The notes under the pieces: model-generated
Databases searched by the model: none
What the model was told of the DNA's origin: nothing
Seen by the model: the letters and a program-made list of their open reading frames with translations, nothing else
In this document: piece by piece, positions 1 through 9,587 of the stretch
How positions within the stretch are numbered: the first letter of the stretch is position 1
Layout: the number at the start of each line of letters is the position of its first letter
Position numbers and translations under genes: made by a program
Assembly (NCBI GenBank): GCA_903885165.1
Contig: CAISHO010000142.1
Coordinates: forward strand, 1 to 34,853
Direction: 5' to 3'
DNA length: 34,853 nucleotides
Source of the DNA: an uncultured Nitrosomonadales bacterium
GTDB lineage: Bacteria; Pseudomonadota; Gammaproteobacteria; Burkholderiales; Gallionellaceae

Positions 1-353
1 ACGATCGTGCTGCGCTCATCGCTGATCGATAGATGATGACCACTGATACCCAGTTGCGCAAGATAAGTCCGCAATGTGACATCGAACTGCAATACCGGCT
101 TACCCAAACCGTCATGACTGATACTGATCCGGCTCAAACTCACCGGATGGCGTAATCCGCTACCCACCGCCTTGGCAAAGGCCTCCTTGGCGGCGAAGCG
201 CTTAGCCAGAAAACGTGCAGGATGGGCGTGAGACTGAAATTCAGGCAACTCGGCTTCGCTTAACAATCGTTCGGCCAGACGCTGTCCGTGTCGCTGCCAC
301 ATCGCTTCGATGCGGGAGTATTCAACGATGTCCGTGCCGATACCGAAAATCAT
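1..353 (-). CDS. acpS: Holo-[acyl-carrier-protein] synthase, 3' end outside window
   Basis: Transfers 4'-phosphopantetheine from CoA to the serine of apo-ACP, activating it for fatty acid synthesis. The frame opens with ATG at 351-353 and gives MIFGIGTDIVEYSRIEAM, the classic N-terminal AcpS motif with the Mg-binding Asp. It continues to FLAKRFAAKEAFAKA (second signature, with the metal-binding Glu) and a C-terminal stretch resembling ISHDGLGKP. About 117 codons are visible; the family is about 120-130 residues, so only the last few residues and the stop are missing. The start lies one base after the pdxJ stop, so the two are translationally close, as is common in proteobacteria. It is the last visible gene of the lepA-to-acpS operon. 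Confidence 0.95.
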   Translation of the reverse strand, partial: MIFGIGTDIVEYSRIEAMWQRHGQRLAERLLSEAELPEFQSHAHPARFLAKRFAAKEAFAKAVGSGLRHPVSLSRISISHDGLGKPVLQFDVTLRTYLAQLGISGHHLSISDERSTI

Positions 354-354
354 T

Positions 355-1080
355 TCAGACTGGCTTGCCCGTCAGCAAACCCTTCATCTTACGTACCGCC
401 GCATCAAGACCAATAAACACCGACTCGGCAATAATCGCGTGCCCGATATTCAGTTCGACGATATTGGGAATCGCGATGATATCCTGCACATTGTGATAAT
501 GAAGACCGTGACCGGCATTGACCTGTAGACCACCCGCATGGGCGTATTGGGCGACACGACGGATGCGTTCGAGTTCAAATTGATGTTCAGGCACGCTGTC
601 AGCATCGGCGTATTTGCCGGTATGCAACTCGATCACAGGCGCACCGCTGCGTATCGCCGCATCGATCTGCTTTTCATCGGCGTCGATAAACAAGGACACG
701 CGAATTCCTGCATCCGCACAGCGCTCGCAAGCCGATTTCACCGCATCGAAATAACGAATCACATCCAGACCGCCTTCGGTAGTCAACTCTTCACGACGTT
801 CAGGCACCAGGCACAGATCGTGCGGTTTGACGCGCAGCGCATTGGCTATCATCTCAGGGGTTACCGCGCATTCGAGGTTCATGCGGGTTTGCAGCATGCC
901 GCGCAACACGTCCACATCGGCATCCTGAATGTGGCGACGATCCTCACGCAGATGGATGGTGATGGCGTCCGCCCCGGCTTCCTCGCAGATTAACGCCGCG
1001 CGCACCAGATTGGGATAACGTGCACCGCGCGCCTGACGCAGGGTCGCCACATGGTCGATATTCAGTCCTAGTTTGATCAT
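355..1080 (-). CDS. pdxJ: Pyridoxine 5'-phosphate synthase
   Basis: Condenses 1-deoxy-D-xylulose 5-phosphate with 3-amino-2-oxopropyl phosphate to form pyridoxine 5'-phosphate, the last ring-forming step of the DXP-dependent vitamin B6 pathway; a cytosolic TIM barrel. The 241-residue length is normal. The N-terminus has [16 protein letters not shown], then [17 protein letters not shown], both diagnostic PdxJ blocks carrying substrate-binding and catalytic residues; a glycine-rich [12 protein letters not shown] segment near residue 190 matches the phosphate-binding part. The ATG overlaps the recO stop by 4 bases (1077-1080), indicating translational coupling. The acpS start follows its stop almost directly. 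Confidence 0.97.
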   Translation of the reverse strand: MIKLGLNIDHVATLRQARGARYPNLVRAALICEEAGADAITIHLREDRRHIQDADVDVLRGMLQTRMNLECAVTPEMIANALRVKPHDLCLVPERREELTTEGGLDVIRYFDAVKSACERCADAGIRVSLFIDADEKQIDAAIRSGAPVIELHTGKYADADSVPEHQFELERIRRVAQYAHAGGLQVNAGHGLHYHNVQDIIAIPNIVELNIGHAIIAESVFIGLDAAVRKMKGLLTGKPV

Positions 1081-1802
1081 AGTTTTTGCAGATCCTTAAT
1101 CAATTCGCGCGTATGCAGCGTTCTTCCACCCAGATGGTGATTGAGCAGCATACGCATCAGTTGTTTGCTCTGTTGAGCCACGGTTGCATCGGAATAATCA
1201 TCCTCCGCCATCGCCATCAAAGTTTTGCCTAAAACCTTGACGCCTGCGTGCAGATCGCCGCGATCGGGAATCGCACCTTGTTCGACCACGTACCGATAAC
1301 TGGCCTCCGCTGTGACCGGCAGACCGCTGCCCGCCTCCACGCCCAACTCAAGTGCATAACCTAATTCTTGCAGCATGTGTTTTTCGAAGCAGCGCAAGGT
1401 GGCGGCATGGTCTGCTTCATGCGCCAGACGATACAGGGTTGCACGGTAATAATCGAACAGTTGCGCATGCGCATCGTCGCGCGCCAGCAGGTTGATCAGC
1501 AACTCGTTGAGATAGAACCCGCACATCAGCGCCGTGCCTTGCAGATAAGGTTGGCCGCCCTGCCATTCGGCCGCATGCAACGTGCGGACTTCTCCCTTAC
1601 CAAACCAGGACAACAACAGCGGCTGAAAACTCATCAGCACCCCGCGCAAGGCAGAACGGGGACGACGAGCGCCACGCGCCACTATCGCTAACCTGCCGTG
1701 CCGCTGACTATAGACATCGAGCAGCAGACTAGTTTCACGAAACGGATGACTGTGCAGCACAAACGCCAGTTCATCCTGTTGCCGGTTTTGCCGGGTCGTC
1801 AT
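1077..1802 (-). CDS. recO: DNA repair protein RecO
   Basis: Recombination mediator that works with RecR (and RecF) to load RecA on SSB-coated single-stranded DNA and to anneal strands. The 241 residues start with an OB-fold-like segment (about residues 8-85: [20 protein letters not shown], then [15 protein letters not shown]), typical of RecO, followed by the helical C-terminal domain. The zinc cysteine cluster of some RecO proteins is absent, which is usual for proteobacterial forms. The gene lies between era and pdxJ, its standard position, and overlaps pdxJ by 4 bases. A 47-base gap with short redundant GCTATTAGCTATC-like repeats separates it from the era stop. Confidence 0.93.
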   Translation of the reverse strand: MTTRQNRQQDELAFVLHSHPFRETSLLLDVYSQRHGRLAIVARGARRPRSALRGVLMSFQPLLLSWFGKGEVRTLHAAEWQGGQPYLQGTALMCGFYLNELLINLLARDDAHAQLFDYYRATLYRLAHEADHAATLRCFEKHMLQELGYALELGVEAGSGLPVTAEASYRYVVEQGAIPDRGDLHAGVKVLGKTLMAMAEDDYSDATVAQQSKQLMRMLLNHHLGGRTLHTRELIKDLQKL

Positions 1803-1849
1803 TCTGATAAATCAGCTATTAGCTATCAGCCAGTTGCTAGCAGCCAGCT

Positions 1850-2800
1850 TTACTCGTAACCCAGCGTTTGCAACATACGTGCATCATCCGCCCAACCGCT
1901 ACGCACCTTGATAAACACTTCGAGGAAAACTTTACCGTCAAACAACTTCTCCATATCGAGACGCGCCTGGGTTGCGATTTCCTTGATCTTCTCGCCCTTC
2001 TTGCCCAGCAACATCGCCTTGTGCGCTTCCTTATCGACCAGGATAGCGGCGCTGATACGGCGCAATTTCTTGTCCATCTCGAATTTCTCGATCACCACAC
2101 TCACCGAGTACGGCAGTTCTTCTCCAGTGAAGCGGAATACTTTTTCACGCAGGATTTCTGAAGCCAGGAAGCGTTCGCTGCGATCGGTCACTTCTTCCGG
2201 ATCGTAAATCAGCCCGCCTTCAGGCAGGAAGCTGCGCAAGGTATCGCGCAACTCTTCGATTTTCTTGCCGAATTTCGCGCTTACCGGAACGATGTCGGCG
2301 AATTTAAAATCTTTCGCGACACTTTGTGCAAAATCAAACAGTTGCCCCTTATCGGCAATTTCATCGATCTTGTTGATTACCAGCAAGACCGGGCAATGAT
2401 CCGGCAGCAAACGAAGCACTTCCTTATCGCGTTCATCGTAACGCATCGCTTCGAGCACATAGAGTACGATTTGCACATCGCGCAGACTGTTGGTTACCAC
2501 ACGGTTCATGCCGCGATTCAAGGCATTCAAATGTTTCATCTGAAAACCGGGGGTATCGACGAACACAAACTGCGTATGGTCATCGCTGTAGATGCCGTTG
2601 ATGCGATGGCGCGTAGTCTGTGCCTTGCGCGAGGTGATGCTGATTTTTTGCCCGATCAGATGATTGAGCAAGGTGGACTTGCCGACGTTAGGGCGACCTA
2701 CGATGGCGATATAGCCGCTGCGAAACACTTGATCAGTCTGATCTTCATCGTCGATTTCAACCGCATCGACATTCTCATTTAATTCATTGATATCATTCAT
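1850..2800 (-). CDS. era: GTPase Era
   Basis: GTP-binding protein that binds the 3' end of 16S rRNA through its KH domain and assists 30S maturation. GTPase motifs in order: G1 GRPNVGKST at residues 35-43, G3 DTPG at 82-85, G4 NKID at 143-146, then a SAK G5-like motif. The C-terminal KH domain contains [12 protein letters not shown]. At 316 residues it is slightly longer than the usual ~300 because of an acidic N-terminal extension of about 25 residues before the G domain. The ATG overlaps the rnc stop by one base, so the rnc-era pair is coupled as in most proteobacteria. Confidence 0.97.
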   Translation of the reverse strand: MNDINELNENVDAVEIDDEDQTDQVFRSGYIAIVGRPNVGKSTLLNHLIGQKISITSRKAQTTRHRINGIYSDDHTQFVFVDTPGFQMKHLNALNRGMNRVVTNSLRDVQIVLYVLEAMRYDERDKEVLRLLPDHCPVLLVINKIDEIADKGQLFDFAQSVAKDFKFADIVPVSAKFGKKIEELRDTLRSFLPEGGLIYDPEEVTDRSERFLASEILREKVFRFTGEELPYSVSVVIEKFEMDKKLRRISAAILVDKEAHKAMLLGKKGEKIKEIATQARLDMEKLFDGKVFLEVFIKVRSGWADDARMLQTLGYE

Positions 2801-3477
2801 TATTTTTTTCCAATTATTTGATAGGCCGCCAGCGCTGCCTGCTGCTCGGCATTACGGCGACTAGTCCCGGCGCCTCGGGTAGATATTTTAAGTGTGCTTA
2901 TGTTGCACTCGACCTGAAAGAGTTGATCATGCGCCACGCCCTGAGTTTCAAGTACCGTGTAAACGGGTAACGATAAACGACGGCCTTGCAGATATTCCTG
3001 CAACAAGGTCTTGGCATCTTTACCCAGCGTAGTCATATCGACTTTGGCCAGATAAGGCACAAACAGATTCAACACCACCCGTTCTGCCGCCTCGAAACCA
3101 TCATCCATCAACACAGCGCCGAATAAGGCTTCAACGGCATCGGCTAGGATGGAAGGACGGCTGCAACCACCGCTTTTCAACTCACCTTCACCCAACCGCA
3201 ACTGACTACCGAGCTTAAGTTGTTGTGCGAAGATGACGAGGGTCGATTCTTTAACCAGATTGGAGCGGAGTCGCGAGAGATCGCCTTCGCTCAAATCAGG
3301 AAATTCAATATACAAATATTTGGCGATCACGCAGCCTAACAGGCTGTCGCCCAAAAACTCCAGACGCTCATTGTGATCCGGCGCAAAGCTGCGATGAGTC
3401 AGTGCGCGCTGCAACAATTGAGGCTGTTTGAATACATGCCCCAACTGCCGGCTCAACGCCCCCTTACTTTGGTTCAC
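2800..3477 (-). CDS. rnc: Ribonuclease III
   Basis: Double-strand-specific endoribonuclease that cuts rRNA precursors and structured mRNAs. The RNase III signature [10 protein letters not shown] lies at residues 38-47 (metal ligands Glu40 and Asp44), and the second acidic pair is in [11 protein letters not shown] (Asp113, Glu116). A C-terminal dsRNA-binding domain follows from about residue 153 ([12 protein letters not shown] to the lysine-rich end, with the [12 protein letters not shown] block). The 225-residue length is typical. Its start overlaps the end of the DUF4845 gene by 14 bases, and its stop overlaps era, so the three genes form a tightly packed unit. Confidence 0.97.
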   Translation of the reverse strand: MNQSKGALSRQLGHVFKQPQLLQRALTHRSFAPDHNERLEFLGDSLLGCVIAKYLYIEFPDLSEGDLSRLRSNLVKESTLVIFAQQLKLGSQLRLGEGELKSGGCSRPSILADAVEALFGAVLMDDGFEAAERVVLNLFVPYLAKVDMTTLGKDAKTLLQEYLQGRRLSLPVYTVLETQGVAHDQLFQVECNISTLKISTRGAGTSRRNAEQQAALAAYQIIGKK

Positions 3478-3826
3478 TGCTGCAACTAAAATCGATGATC
3501 AGACTGATGTTCGCGACCACGGGAATCTTGACGACATAAGTCGCTGTCAACACCGGTTTACCGCCATTGCTGACCACATCGATATCCTCGGCTTTGATTA
3601 CATTGATGTCATCAATCGAGGCACGTTTATTAAATGAAGCGCGAATATCGCGTGCCGGCGCCTTTTGCATATCAGGGTCGGCGGCAATCGCAGCGAACAC
3701 CTTATTGATGGCGGCGTATTGCATATAGGACGGGATCAGCTTCATGCCGAAAATACTGACCAGCACCAGCAACATAGCGAGAAAAATAAATCCCGTCATG
3801 CTCATGCCACGTTGACGATTCAACAT
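3464..3826 (-). CDS. DUF4845 domain-containing membrane protein
   Basis: A 120-residue protein of unknown biochemical role with one N-terminal membrane helix (about residues 10-27, GFIFLAMLLVLVSIFGMKLIP) preceded by a short basic MLNRQRGMS-type leader that resembles pilin-like or small envelope proteins. The rest is a small, probably periplasmic alpha/beta domain. DUF4845 genes are a characteristic neighbour of lepB and rnc in betaproteobacteria and Pseudomonas, which is the main support for the call. It lies 12 bases after the lepB stop and overlaps the rnc start, so it is an operon member. Function is not known. Confidence 0.88.
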   Translation of the reverse strand: MLNRQRGMSMTGFIFLAMLLVLVSIFGMKLIPSYMQYAAINKVFAAIAADPDMQKAPARDIRASFNKRASIDDINVIKAEDIDVVSNGGKPVLTATYVVKIPVVANISLIIDFSCSSEPK

Positions 3827-3838
3827 TGTTTCCTCTCC

Positions 3839-4639
3839 TTAAATCGACTGACCGATGCGCTTCAGGTCAGAAAAATTCATCCAAACCAAAAATGCCCGTC
3901 CGACTATCTGGTAATCCGGCACAAAACCCCAATAGCGGCTGTCGCGGCTGTTATCGCGATTATCTCCCATCATGAAGTAATGACCTTCGGGCACTTTGCA
4001 ACGCACCGAATCTTCATCGTAGACGCAGTTTTCTCGCCCGGGAAACTCAGCCACCGACCCCAAATGCACGTTGGGCATATCGGGATTGACCAGCAGCGCA
4101 TGCTTTTTATCGCCCAGCGTTTCGTTGTAACGTTCGGTATGCACGAAATTCAAACCGCTTTCGACGTAATTATAATCACCATCCGATAACTGAACCTGCT
4201 CCACCCCATTGATCGTTAAGTGTTTTCTGCGATACACCACAGTATCACCGGGTAGACCTACCACGCGTTTGATATAGTCCACCGACGGATTTTCAGGGTA
4301 ATGAAACACCATCACATCGCCGCGTGCAGGATTGTTCAACTGAATGAGCTTCTTATTGACGATGGGCAGACGGATGCCATAGGTAAATTTATTCACCAGA
4401 ATAAAGTCGCCTACCTGCAGAGTCGGAATCATGGAACCGGAAGGAATCTTGAAAGGTTCCGCGATAAAAGAACGAATGCAGAACACGATCAGTATCACGG
4501 GGAAAAAGCTCTTGGCGTATTCCACCCACCACGGATCGGTCGCACCGATGCCGCGTTTATCGGCCAGCACGTAGCGATCCAGCAACCAGATACTGCCGGA
4601 TACCAGCAGCAGCACAAACATAATTAACGCAAAATCCAT
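3839..4639 (-). CDS. lepB: Signal peptidase I
   Basis: Inner-membrane serine protease that removes signal peptides from Sec- and Tat-exported preproteins. Two N-terminal transmembrane segments (about residues 3-21 and 44-60) are followed by the periplasmic catalytic domain. The catalytic serine is Ser69 in IPSGSMIPTL and the general-base lysine is Lys124 in VDYIKRVVGLPGD; the conserved GDNRDNSRDSR box is near the C-terminus. The 266-residue length is normal for a betaproteobacterial LepB. It is downstream of lepA, with a palindromic repeat in the gap, and upstream of the DUF4845 gene. Confidence 0.97.
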   Translation of the reverse strand: MDFALIMFVLLLVSGSIWLLDRYVLADKRGIGATDPWWVEYAKSFFPVILIVFCIRSFIAEPFKIPSGSMIPTLQVGDFILVNKFTYGIRLPIVNKKLIQLNNPARGDVMVFHYPENPSVDYIKRVVGLPGDTVVYRRKHLTINGVEQVQLSDGDYNYVESGLNFVHTERYNETLGDKKHALLVNPDMPNVHLGSVAEFPGRENCVYDEDSVRCKVPEGHYFMMGDNRDNSRDSRYWGFVPDYQIVGRAFLVWMNFSDLKRIGQSI

Positions 4640-4686
4640 TTTATTCCTTAAAAACTACACAACAAATCATTACACAAACATGAGTT

Positions 4687-4774
4687 GTCATTGCGAGCAT
4701 TGCGCGGCAATCCAGAAAATCAACTACCCTGTCAAAACGCTAGATTGCCACGTCGCTGCACTCCTCGCAATGAC
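4687..4774 (-). repeat. Palindromic interspersed repeat (REP/MITE-like) between lepA and lepB
   Basis: Head-to-head inverted arms: GTCATTGCGAG at 4687-4697 pairs with CTCGCAATGAC at 4764-4774, and GGCAATC at 4706-4712 pairs with GATTGCC at 4743-4749. Read on the minus strand, the right half gives GTCATTGCGAGGAGTGCAGC followed by GACGTGGCAATC. From memory this resembles a dispersed extragenic palindrome seen in many proteobacterial genomes. The whole element is about 88 bp and could fold into a long hairpin in the lepA-lepB transcript. No coding capacity is evident. Confidence 0.8.
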
Positions 4775-4800
4775 GGGTACATTATTTACATATACACTCG

Positions 4801-6591
4801 TCAATCATCTACGCGCAAAATCGCCAGGAAAGCTTCCTGTGGAATTTCCACATTGCCCACCTGTTTCATGCGCTTCTTACCGGCCTTTTGTTTCTCCAGC
4901 AGCTTTTTCTTACGCGAAATATCGCCGCCGTAACACTTGGCCAACACGTTTTTGCGCATCGCCTTAACGTTTTCACGTGCGATGATATTGGAACCGATGG
5001 TCGCCTGAATCGCCACGTCATACATCTGACGCGGAATCAGTTCACGCATCTTGGCCGCCACTTCACGACCGCGATACTGACTATTGGCACGATGCACGAT
5101 AATCGCCAGCGCATCGACCTTCTCACCGTTGATCAGCATATCCACCTTAACCACGTCTGCCGGACGATACTCCTTGAACTCGTAGTCCATCGAGGCATAG
5201 CCGCGCGACACAGATTTAAGTTTATCGAAGAAATCCATCACGATTTCCGCCATCGGCATCTCGTAGACCAGTTTCACCTGCTTGCCGTGATAGCTGATAT
5301 TGATCTGTTGTCCGCGCTTATGCGTACACAGGGTAATCACAGCACCCACATACTCGTTGGGCATATACAGATTGACGGTAACCACAGGCTCACGAATCTG
5401 CTCGATTCTGGACGGATCCGGCATCTTGGACGGGTTATCCACCGTCAATACCGTACCATCGCGCAGTACCACTTCGTAAATCACGGTAGGCGCGGTGGTG
5501 ATCAAGTCCATATCGAACTCGCGTTCCAAACGCTCCTGCACGATTTCCATGTGCAACAAACCCAGGAAGCCGCAACGGAAGCCAAAACCTAACGCCTGCG
5601 ATACCTCAGGCTCGTAATGCAAGGCCGCATCATTGAGCTTAAGCTTCTCCAGTGAGTCGCGCAGCGCCTCGTATTGATTCGATTCAACCGGAAACAATCC
5701 AGAGAAAACCTGAGACTGCACTTCCTTAAAGCCCGGCAAAGCCTCTTTTGCGGGCCTGGCCTGATGGGTGATGGTATCGCCCACACGCGCCGATTTAAGT
5801 TCCTTGATCCCGGCGATAACAAAACCCACCTGCCCGGCACTCAAGGTTTCACGCGGCTGCGACTTCGGCGTAAATACACCGATGTGTTCGGTCAAATGTT
5901 GCGCGCCGGTCGCCATAAACAGGATTTTCTCCTTGGGCTTCAAGGTGCCGTTCATCACCCGCACCAGCATCACTACGCCGACGTAATTATCGAACCAGGA
6001 ATCCACGATCAGGGCTTGCAGCGGCGCGTTGACATCGCCTTTAGGCGGCGGCACCTTAACGATCAGTGATTCCAGTACATCCTCCACACCCACGCCGGTC
6101 TTGGCCGAGCAATGCACCGCATCGTGCGCTTCGATACCGATGACTTCTTCGATTTCTTCGATGGCGTTATCTGGATCGGCTGAAGGCAAATCGATCTTAT
6201 TCAATACCGGCACGACTTCCACACCGAGATCCAGCGCGGTGTAGCAATTGGCGACCGTCTGCGCTTCCACGCCCTGGGACGCGTCCACAACCAGCAGCGC
6301 GCCTTCACAAGCTGACAGGGAGCGTGACACTTCGTAGGAAAAGTCCACGTGTCCTGGCGTATCGATCAGGTTTAGATTGTAGATTTGCCCGTCACGCGCC
6401 TTGTAACTCAAGGCGGCTGTCTGCGCCTTGATGGTAATGCCGCGCTCGCGCTCTATATCCATAGAATCAAGAACTTGCGCATCCATCTCGCGATCGGACA
6501 AACCGCCGCATAAATGAATAATACGATCTGCAAGCGTAGATTTGCCGTGATCGATGTGGGCGATAATAGAAAAATTACGAATTAGCTGCAT
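4801..6591 (-). CDS. lepA: Elongation factor 4 (back-translocating GTPase LepA)
   Basis: Ribosome-binding translational GTPase involved in initiation/ribosome biogenesis and recovery of stalled ribosomes. The 596 residues begin [20 protein letters not shown], with the P-loop at 11-19; [15 protein letters not shown] and NKIDLP follow as G2-G4 motifs. The EF-G-like domains III and V and the LepA-specific C-terminal domain are all present, including the lysine-rich [18 protein letters not shown] stretch near the end. Length matches the family. It is the first gene of the minus-strand operon that runs to acpS; the promoter should lie in 6592-6725, which it shares divergently with the DUF2147 gene. 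Confidence 0.98.
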   Translation of the reverse strand: MQLIRNFSIIAHIDHGKSTLADRIIHLCGGLSDREMDAQVLDSMDIERERGITIKAQTAALSYKARDGQIYNLNLIDTPGHVDFSYEVSRSLSACEGALLVVDASQGVEAQTVANCYTALDLGVEVVPVLNKIDLPSADPDNAIEEIEEVIGIEAHDAVHCSAKTGVGVEDVLESLIVKVPPPKGDVNAPLQALIVDSWFDNYVGVVMLVRVMNGTLKPKEKILFMATGAQHLTEHIGVFTPKSQPRETLSAGQVGFVIAGIKELKSARVGDTITHQARPAKEALPGFKEVQSQVFSGLFPVESNQYEALRDSLEKLKLNDAALHYEPEVSQALGFGFRCGFLGLLHMEIVQERLEREFDMDLITTAPTVIYEVVLRDGTVLTVDNPSKMPDPSRIEQIREPVVTVNLYMPNEYVGAVITLCTHKRGQQINISYHGKQVKLVYEMPMAEIVMDFFDKLKSVSRGYASMDYEFKEYRPADVVKVDMLINGEKVDALAIIVHRANSQYRGREVAAKMRELIPRQMYDVAIQATIGSNIIARENVKAMRKNVLAKCYGGDISRKKKLLEKQKAGKKRMKQVGNVEIPQEAFLAILRVDD

Positions 6592-6785
6592 GGAATTCCA
6601 ATAGATACCGCACGCCCGACGGCCTGAATTAATCAGCCTGAGCGTACAGAAATTTCACAAAGTATGGATTCTAGCCGATTTAGGCCATATACGCAGAGGA
6701 GTTCGATAAAAAGCCTCTCCCTTCTGTGCTATTGTCTCCACATTATGTTTCTCTGACCCGATACCCGTTAACATATTGTTACAAA

Positions 6786-7247
6786 ATGAAAACAATCAAA
6801 ACACACTTGGTTAATATACTATTCCTGATGTTGTTTAGCACTTGGGCCAACGGCGGCGAATTGGCGGGGCTGTGGCAGGAGTATAACGATGACACAGGTA
6901 ATCCCGAAGCGCTGATCCGCATAGAAAAACTCTCTGACGACAGCTATCAGGGAAAAATAGAAAAAATTCTGCCGGAAGCTACAACCAACGCGGCCATGCT
7001 TTGCAAAAACTGCCAGGGTGATCTACACAATCGCCCTCTACTGGGTCTGCGCATCTTGTCCGGCCTGCATCGCAAAGACACGACGAGATTTGAAGGTGGC
7101 CAAATCATTGATCCTGATGACGGAAAAATTTATCGCTGTAATATCAGGCTGCTGGAAGATGGTAAGACCATTGAAGTGACGGGCTACCTCAGCTTTAACT
7201 GGATCGGACATTCAGAAATATGGCGAAGAATAGCGAGTGGCAAATAA
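6786..7247 (+). CDS. DUF2147-like secreted protein
   Basis: A 153-residue exported protein, chosen from ATG 6786 because that start gives a clean signal peptide (MKTIKTHLVNILFLMLFSTW, cleavage near residue 23). The mature part opens with a GLWQEYNDDTG block, has an ALIRI strand and a CKNCQG motif, and contains GLRILSG and GGQIIDPDDGKIY, followed by a C-terminal WIGHSEIWRR; this layout is that of DUF2147, a small beta-rich periplasmic family of unknown function. Longer upstream starts (GTG 6726) would break the signal peptide. It is divergent from lepA and 19 bases before the next gene. Two cysteines in CKNC could bind metal or form a disulfide. Confidence 0.82.
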   Translation: MKTIKTHLVNILFLMLFSTWANGGELAGLWQEYNDDTGNPEALIRIEKLSDDSYQGKIEKILPEATTNAAMLCKNCQGDLHNRPLLGLRILSGLHRKDTTRFEGGQIIDPDDGKIYRCNIRLLEDGKTIEVTGYLSFNWIGHSEIWRRIASGK

Positions 7248-7266
7248 ATAAAATCAAGGATATTCT

Positions 7267-8619
7267 GTGATTGCAGCAAAAATTTATCTTAAAAGAACAC
7301 TGGCCAAATTAAATACGCTGCTCGGCCAAGGTTTTGTCATGAGCGTGACGATCATCCTTCTGCTTAGTTTCGCGGCAAGTTCGGCTATTTTTATCTTTAT
7401 GAATGCGGCCGCACCCGACACGATTACCATCGCCAGCGGACCGCTCGGCAGCACATTCCAGACGACCGCTGAAAAATACAAAAAAATTCTGGCCAAAAGT
7501 GGCGTCACTTTAAAAATTCTGCCCTCTGAAGGCTCGCTGGATAACTTCAACAAGTTATCCAACCCCAAGATAGACGTCGACATCGGCTTCGTACTGGGTG
7601 GCCAAATCGACAGCGCCAAGACCGACAACCTGGTTTCGCTAGGCAGTATTTCCTATCAGCCACTGTTGATTTTTTATCGGGGCCAACCTAAAAACCTGCT
7701 TTCCGATTTCAAGGGTATGCGTCTTTACATCGGGCCGAAAGACAGCGGCTCCGATACCCTGTCACGCTCGCTCCTGCTGGCCAACGGCATCCAACCTGAC
7801 AGTAACTTGCTCAATAGCCTATCTATGCCGCCCGATAAGGCATTACTGGAAAATCAGGTCGACGCCATATTTCTGATGGGTGAGACCACTTCGATCGACA
7901 CAATGCGCCATTTGATGCACACACCCGGCTTACACGTATTTAATTTTATCCAGGCAGAAGGTTATACACGCAGGATTAACTATCTGAACAAATTGGAAGT
8001 TCCTCAAGGCGCTTTCGATCTCGGAAAAAATATACCCGAAGAAAGTTTGTATCTGGTCGGGCCCACTGTTGAACTCATCGCACGGGATACACTGCATCCT
8101 GCTCTATCCGACCTACTGCTGGAAGCGGCCAGAGAAGTACATGGAACGGCTTCGGCCTTCAAAAAACGCGGCGAGTTTCCCGCCCCCTTGGAGCACGAAT
8201 TTCGCATCAGCGAAGACGCCACCCGTTATTACGAAACGGGAAAAAGCTTCCTATATCGCACCTTCCCGTTTTGGGTCGCGAGTCTGATCGCGCGAGCACT
8301 CACCATCATCGTACCACTCGCCCTGTTCGTCATCCCTTCATTACAACTGGTCCCGGCAATTTACCGCTGGCGATTGGAGTCGCGCATTTACAAGTGGTAT
8401 AAAGCCTTGTTGGATCTCGAACGCGATGGCTTTAAACCTTCAGCGGACAACCAACGGCGTGAAGAATTGCTGCGGCATCTGGAACACATCGAGCAGTCTA
8501 TCAATAAAATTGTCGTACCGGCTTTCTGCGGACATCTGTTCTATGATCTGCGTCAACACATTAATTTCGTTCGCAAGCGGCTACAGGCTGGCAAACATGA
8601 AGCGCAATCCAAGGCATAG
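7267..8619 (+). CDS. TAXI-family TRAP solute-binding protein with C-terminal membrane anchor
   Basis: A 450-residue protein with an N-terminal membrane segment (about residues 25-47), a periplasmic TAXI-type binding domain (about 50-310, beginning TITIASGPLGSTFQTTAEKY, the usual ligand-binding start of the family), a second hydrophobic segment (about 335-365) and a basic, helical cytoplasmic tail of about 85 residues. The GTG at 7267 has AAGGA six bases upstream; ATG 7339 is an alternative. Classical TAXI proteins are soluble and work with a fused TRAP permease; no permease gene is in the window. It may therefore act as a ligand sensor rather than as part of a transporter, which is inference. 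Confidence 0.8.
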   Translation: MIAAKIYLKRTLAKLNTLLGQGFVMSVTIILLLSFAASSAIFIFMNAAAPDTITIASGPLGSTFQTTAEKYKKILAKSGVTLKILPSEGSLDNFNKLSNPKIDVDIGFVLGGQIDSAKTDNLVSLGSISYQPLLIFYRGQPKNLLSDFKGMRLYIGPKDSGSDTLSRSLLLANGIQPDSNLLNSLSMPPDKALLENQVDAIFLMGETTSIDTMRHLMHTPGLHVFNFIQAEGYTRRINYLNKLEVPQGAFDLGKNIPEESLYLVGPTVELIARDTLHPALSDLLLEAAREVHGTASAFKKRGEFPAPLEHEFRISEDATRYYETGKSFLYRTFPFWVASLIARALTIIVPLALFVIPSLQLVPAIYRWRLESRIYKWYKALLDLERDGFKPSADNQRREELLRHLEHIEQSINKIVVPAFCGHLFYDLRQHINFVRKRLQAGKHEAQSKA

Positions 8620-8627
8620 TTACCTTT

Positions 8628-8960
8628 ATGGAAATGACTATTTCACTGCTATTACTTACCGCGCTACTTCTGTTTTGGCTAAATAGCCTGAGCGCACTGG
8701 AAGCCGCGCACAAGTACGGGAAAAAAGTTTGCAACGAAATCAACGTACAGTTTCTCGACGATACCGTCGCATCCACCTCGATTTCACTGGCACGTGATCC
8801 GCGCGGTCGACGCGTGTTGCGCAGGACATACCGGTTTGAATTTAGCGAAACCGGCAACAACCGGCGTGAGGGTAAGCTAATCATGTTGGGCGATAACGTC
8901 GAGTCTATGAGTATGGAACCCTATCAAATCGAAGATAAATCCGCATTTATCGAGGGTTAA
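8628..8960 (+). CDS. DUF3301 family membrane-anchored protein
   Basis: A 110-residue protein with one N-terminal hydrophobic helix (about residues 4-20, SLLLLTALLLFWLNSL) followed by a conserved soluble part: AAHKYGKKVCNEINVQFLDDTV, a basic RDPRGRRVLRRTYRFEFS stretch, then GKLIMLGDNVESM. This arrangement is that of DUF3301, a proteobacterial family of unknown function. It lies 8 bases after the TAXI-protein stop and is probably co-transcribed with it. The single cysteine in VCNEINVQFLDD is a typical feature of the family as I recall it. No function can be assigned. Confidence 0.82.
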   Translation: MEMTISLLLLTALLLFWLNSLSALEAAHKYGKKVCNEINVQFLDDTVASTSISLARDPRGRRVLRRTYRFEFSETGNNRREGKLIMLGDNVESMSMEPYQIEDKSAFIEG

Positions 8961-9071
8961 TCATACTTATTAAGACTACGACATCATCAAAATGCTAGGT
9001 TTTTCACCGTAAAGCATTACACTCTCAACTTCACAAGCGATAGACAGGCACGAGCCGACATTTTCGCCATT

Positions 9072-9087
9072 GCCCGCTACGGGCTTT
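9072..9087 (+). terminator. Short GC-rich hairpin upstream of the 9110 gene
   Basis: GCCCG (9072-9076), loop CTA, CGGGC (9080-9084), then TTT. It lies between the DUF3301 stop and the ATG at 9110, only 25 bases before that start. It may end the upstream transcript or act as an attenuator/5' UTR hairpin. The T tract is short, so a terminator call is tentative. Confidence 0.35.
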
Positions 9088-9109
9088 CATATATATCCAA
9101 GGTTAAACG

Positions 9110-9586
9110 ATGTACCCAGTCCATGATGTTGATACACTTCTATTACTCGCCATTTCCCTGTCTTCCAAAAGGCGTCCGGCTCAACTTAATGAAATCGTCG
9201 CCGCCTACGAATTGATACAGGGTGCGACCTTTTCTGAAGAAAAAATCTCAGAGTCCTTTGGCCGGCTAGCCAATTTCGGTTTGATCAGCGAAATAGAGGG
9301 CGGTTTTGCCTTATCAGAAGAAGCGCAACAACACATCACAGGACAACCCAAGAAGGTGGACACACAGGAGCGCGTCTTCAGCATCAAAGCTAATCTCTCG
9401 GCCTATAATCCCAAGGGAGAACACGCAGCGATCACCGTGACGACGGAACAACTCGCCGCTGCGATGAGATCGCATCTGGCAGGTAAAACGCAGACCGTTA
9501 AAAATTTATTTGTGCCCAGACCAAAGCCGGAAGTAGATACCAAACGGCCAGGACGCCGCAAACCGCTACCCTCCCGCCGCCGTTAA
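9110..9586 (+). CDS. Unknown protein, possible winged-helix N-terminal domain
   Basis: A 158-residue protein I do not recognise. Residues 1-75 look like a small helical or winged-helix fold: two helices around LLLLAISLSSKRRPAQLNEIVAAYEL, a third with FSEEKISESFGRLANFGLIS, then a hairpin-like EIEGGFALSEEAQ. This order resembles transcription-factor or PadR/MarR-type wings. Residues 90-130 give a second short segment and the C-terminus is strongly basic and proline-rich (KRPGRRKPLPSRRR), suggesting nucleic-acid contact. AAGG lies 8 bases before the ATG. It ends two bases before a strong terminator, so it is the last gene of the plus-strand group. Confidence 0.65.
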   Translation: MYPVHDVDTLLLLAISLSSKRRPAQLNEIVAAYELIQGATFSEEKISESFGRLANFGLISEIEGGFALSEEAQQHITGQPKKVDTQERVFSIKANLSAYNPKGEHAAITVTTEQLAAAMRSHLAGKTQTVKNLFVPRPKPEVDTKRPGRRKPLPSRRR

Positions 9587-9587
9587 T

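Noticed and set aside
4888-5592. 234-codon plus-strand frame opposite lepA
   Set aside because: It is the antisense of a fully conserved lepA and has an artefactual His/Arg-rich composition.
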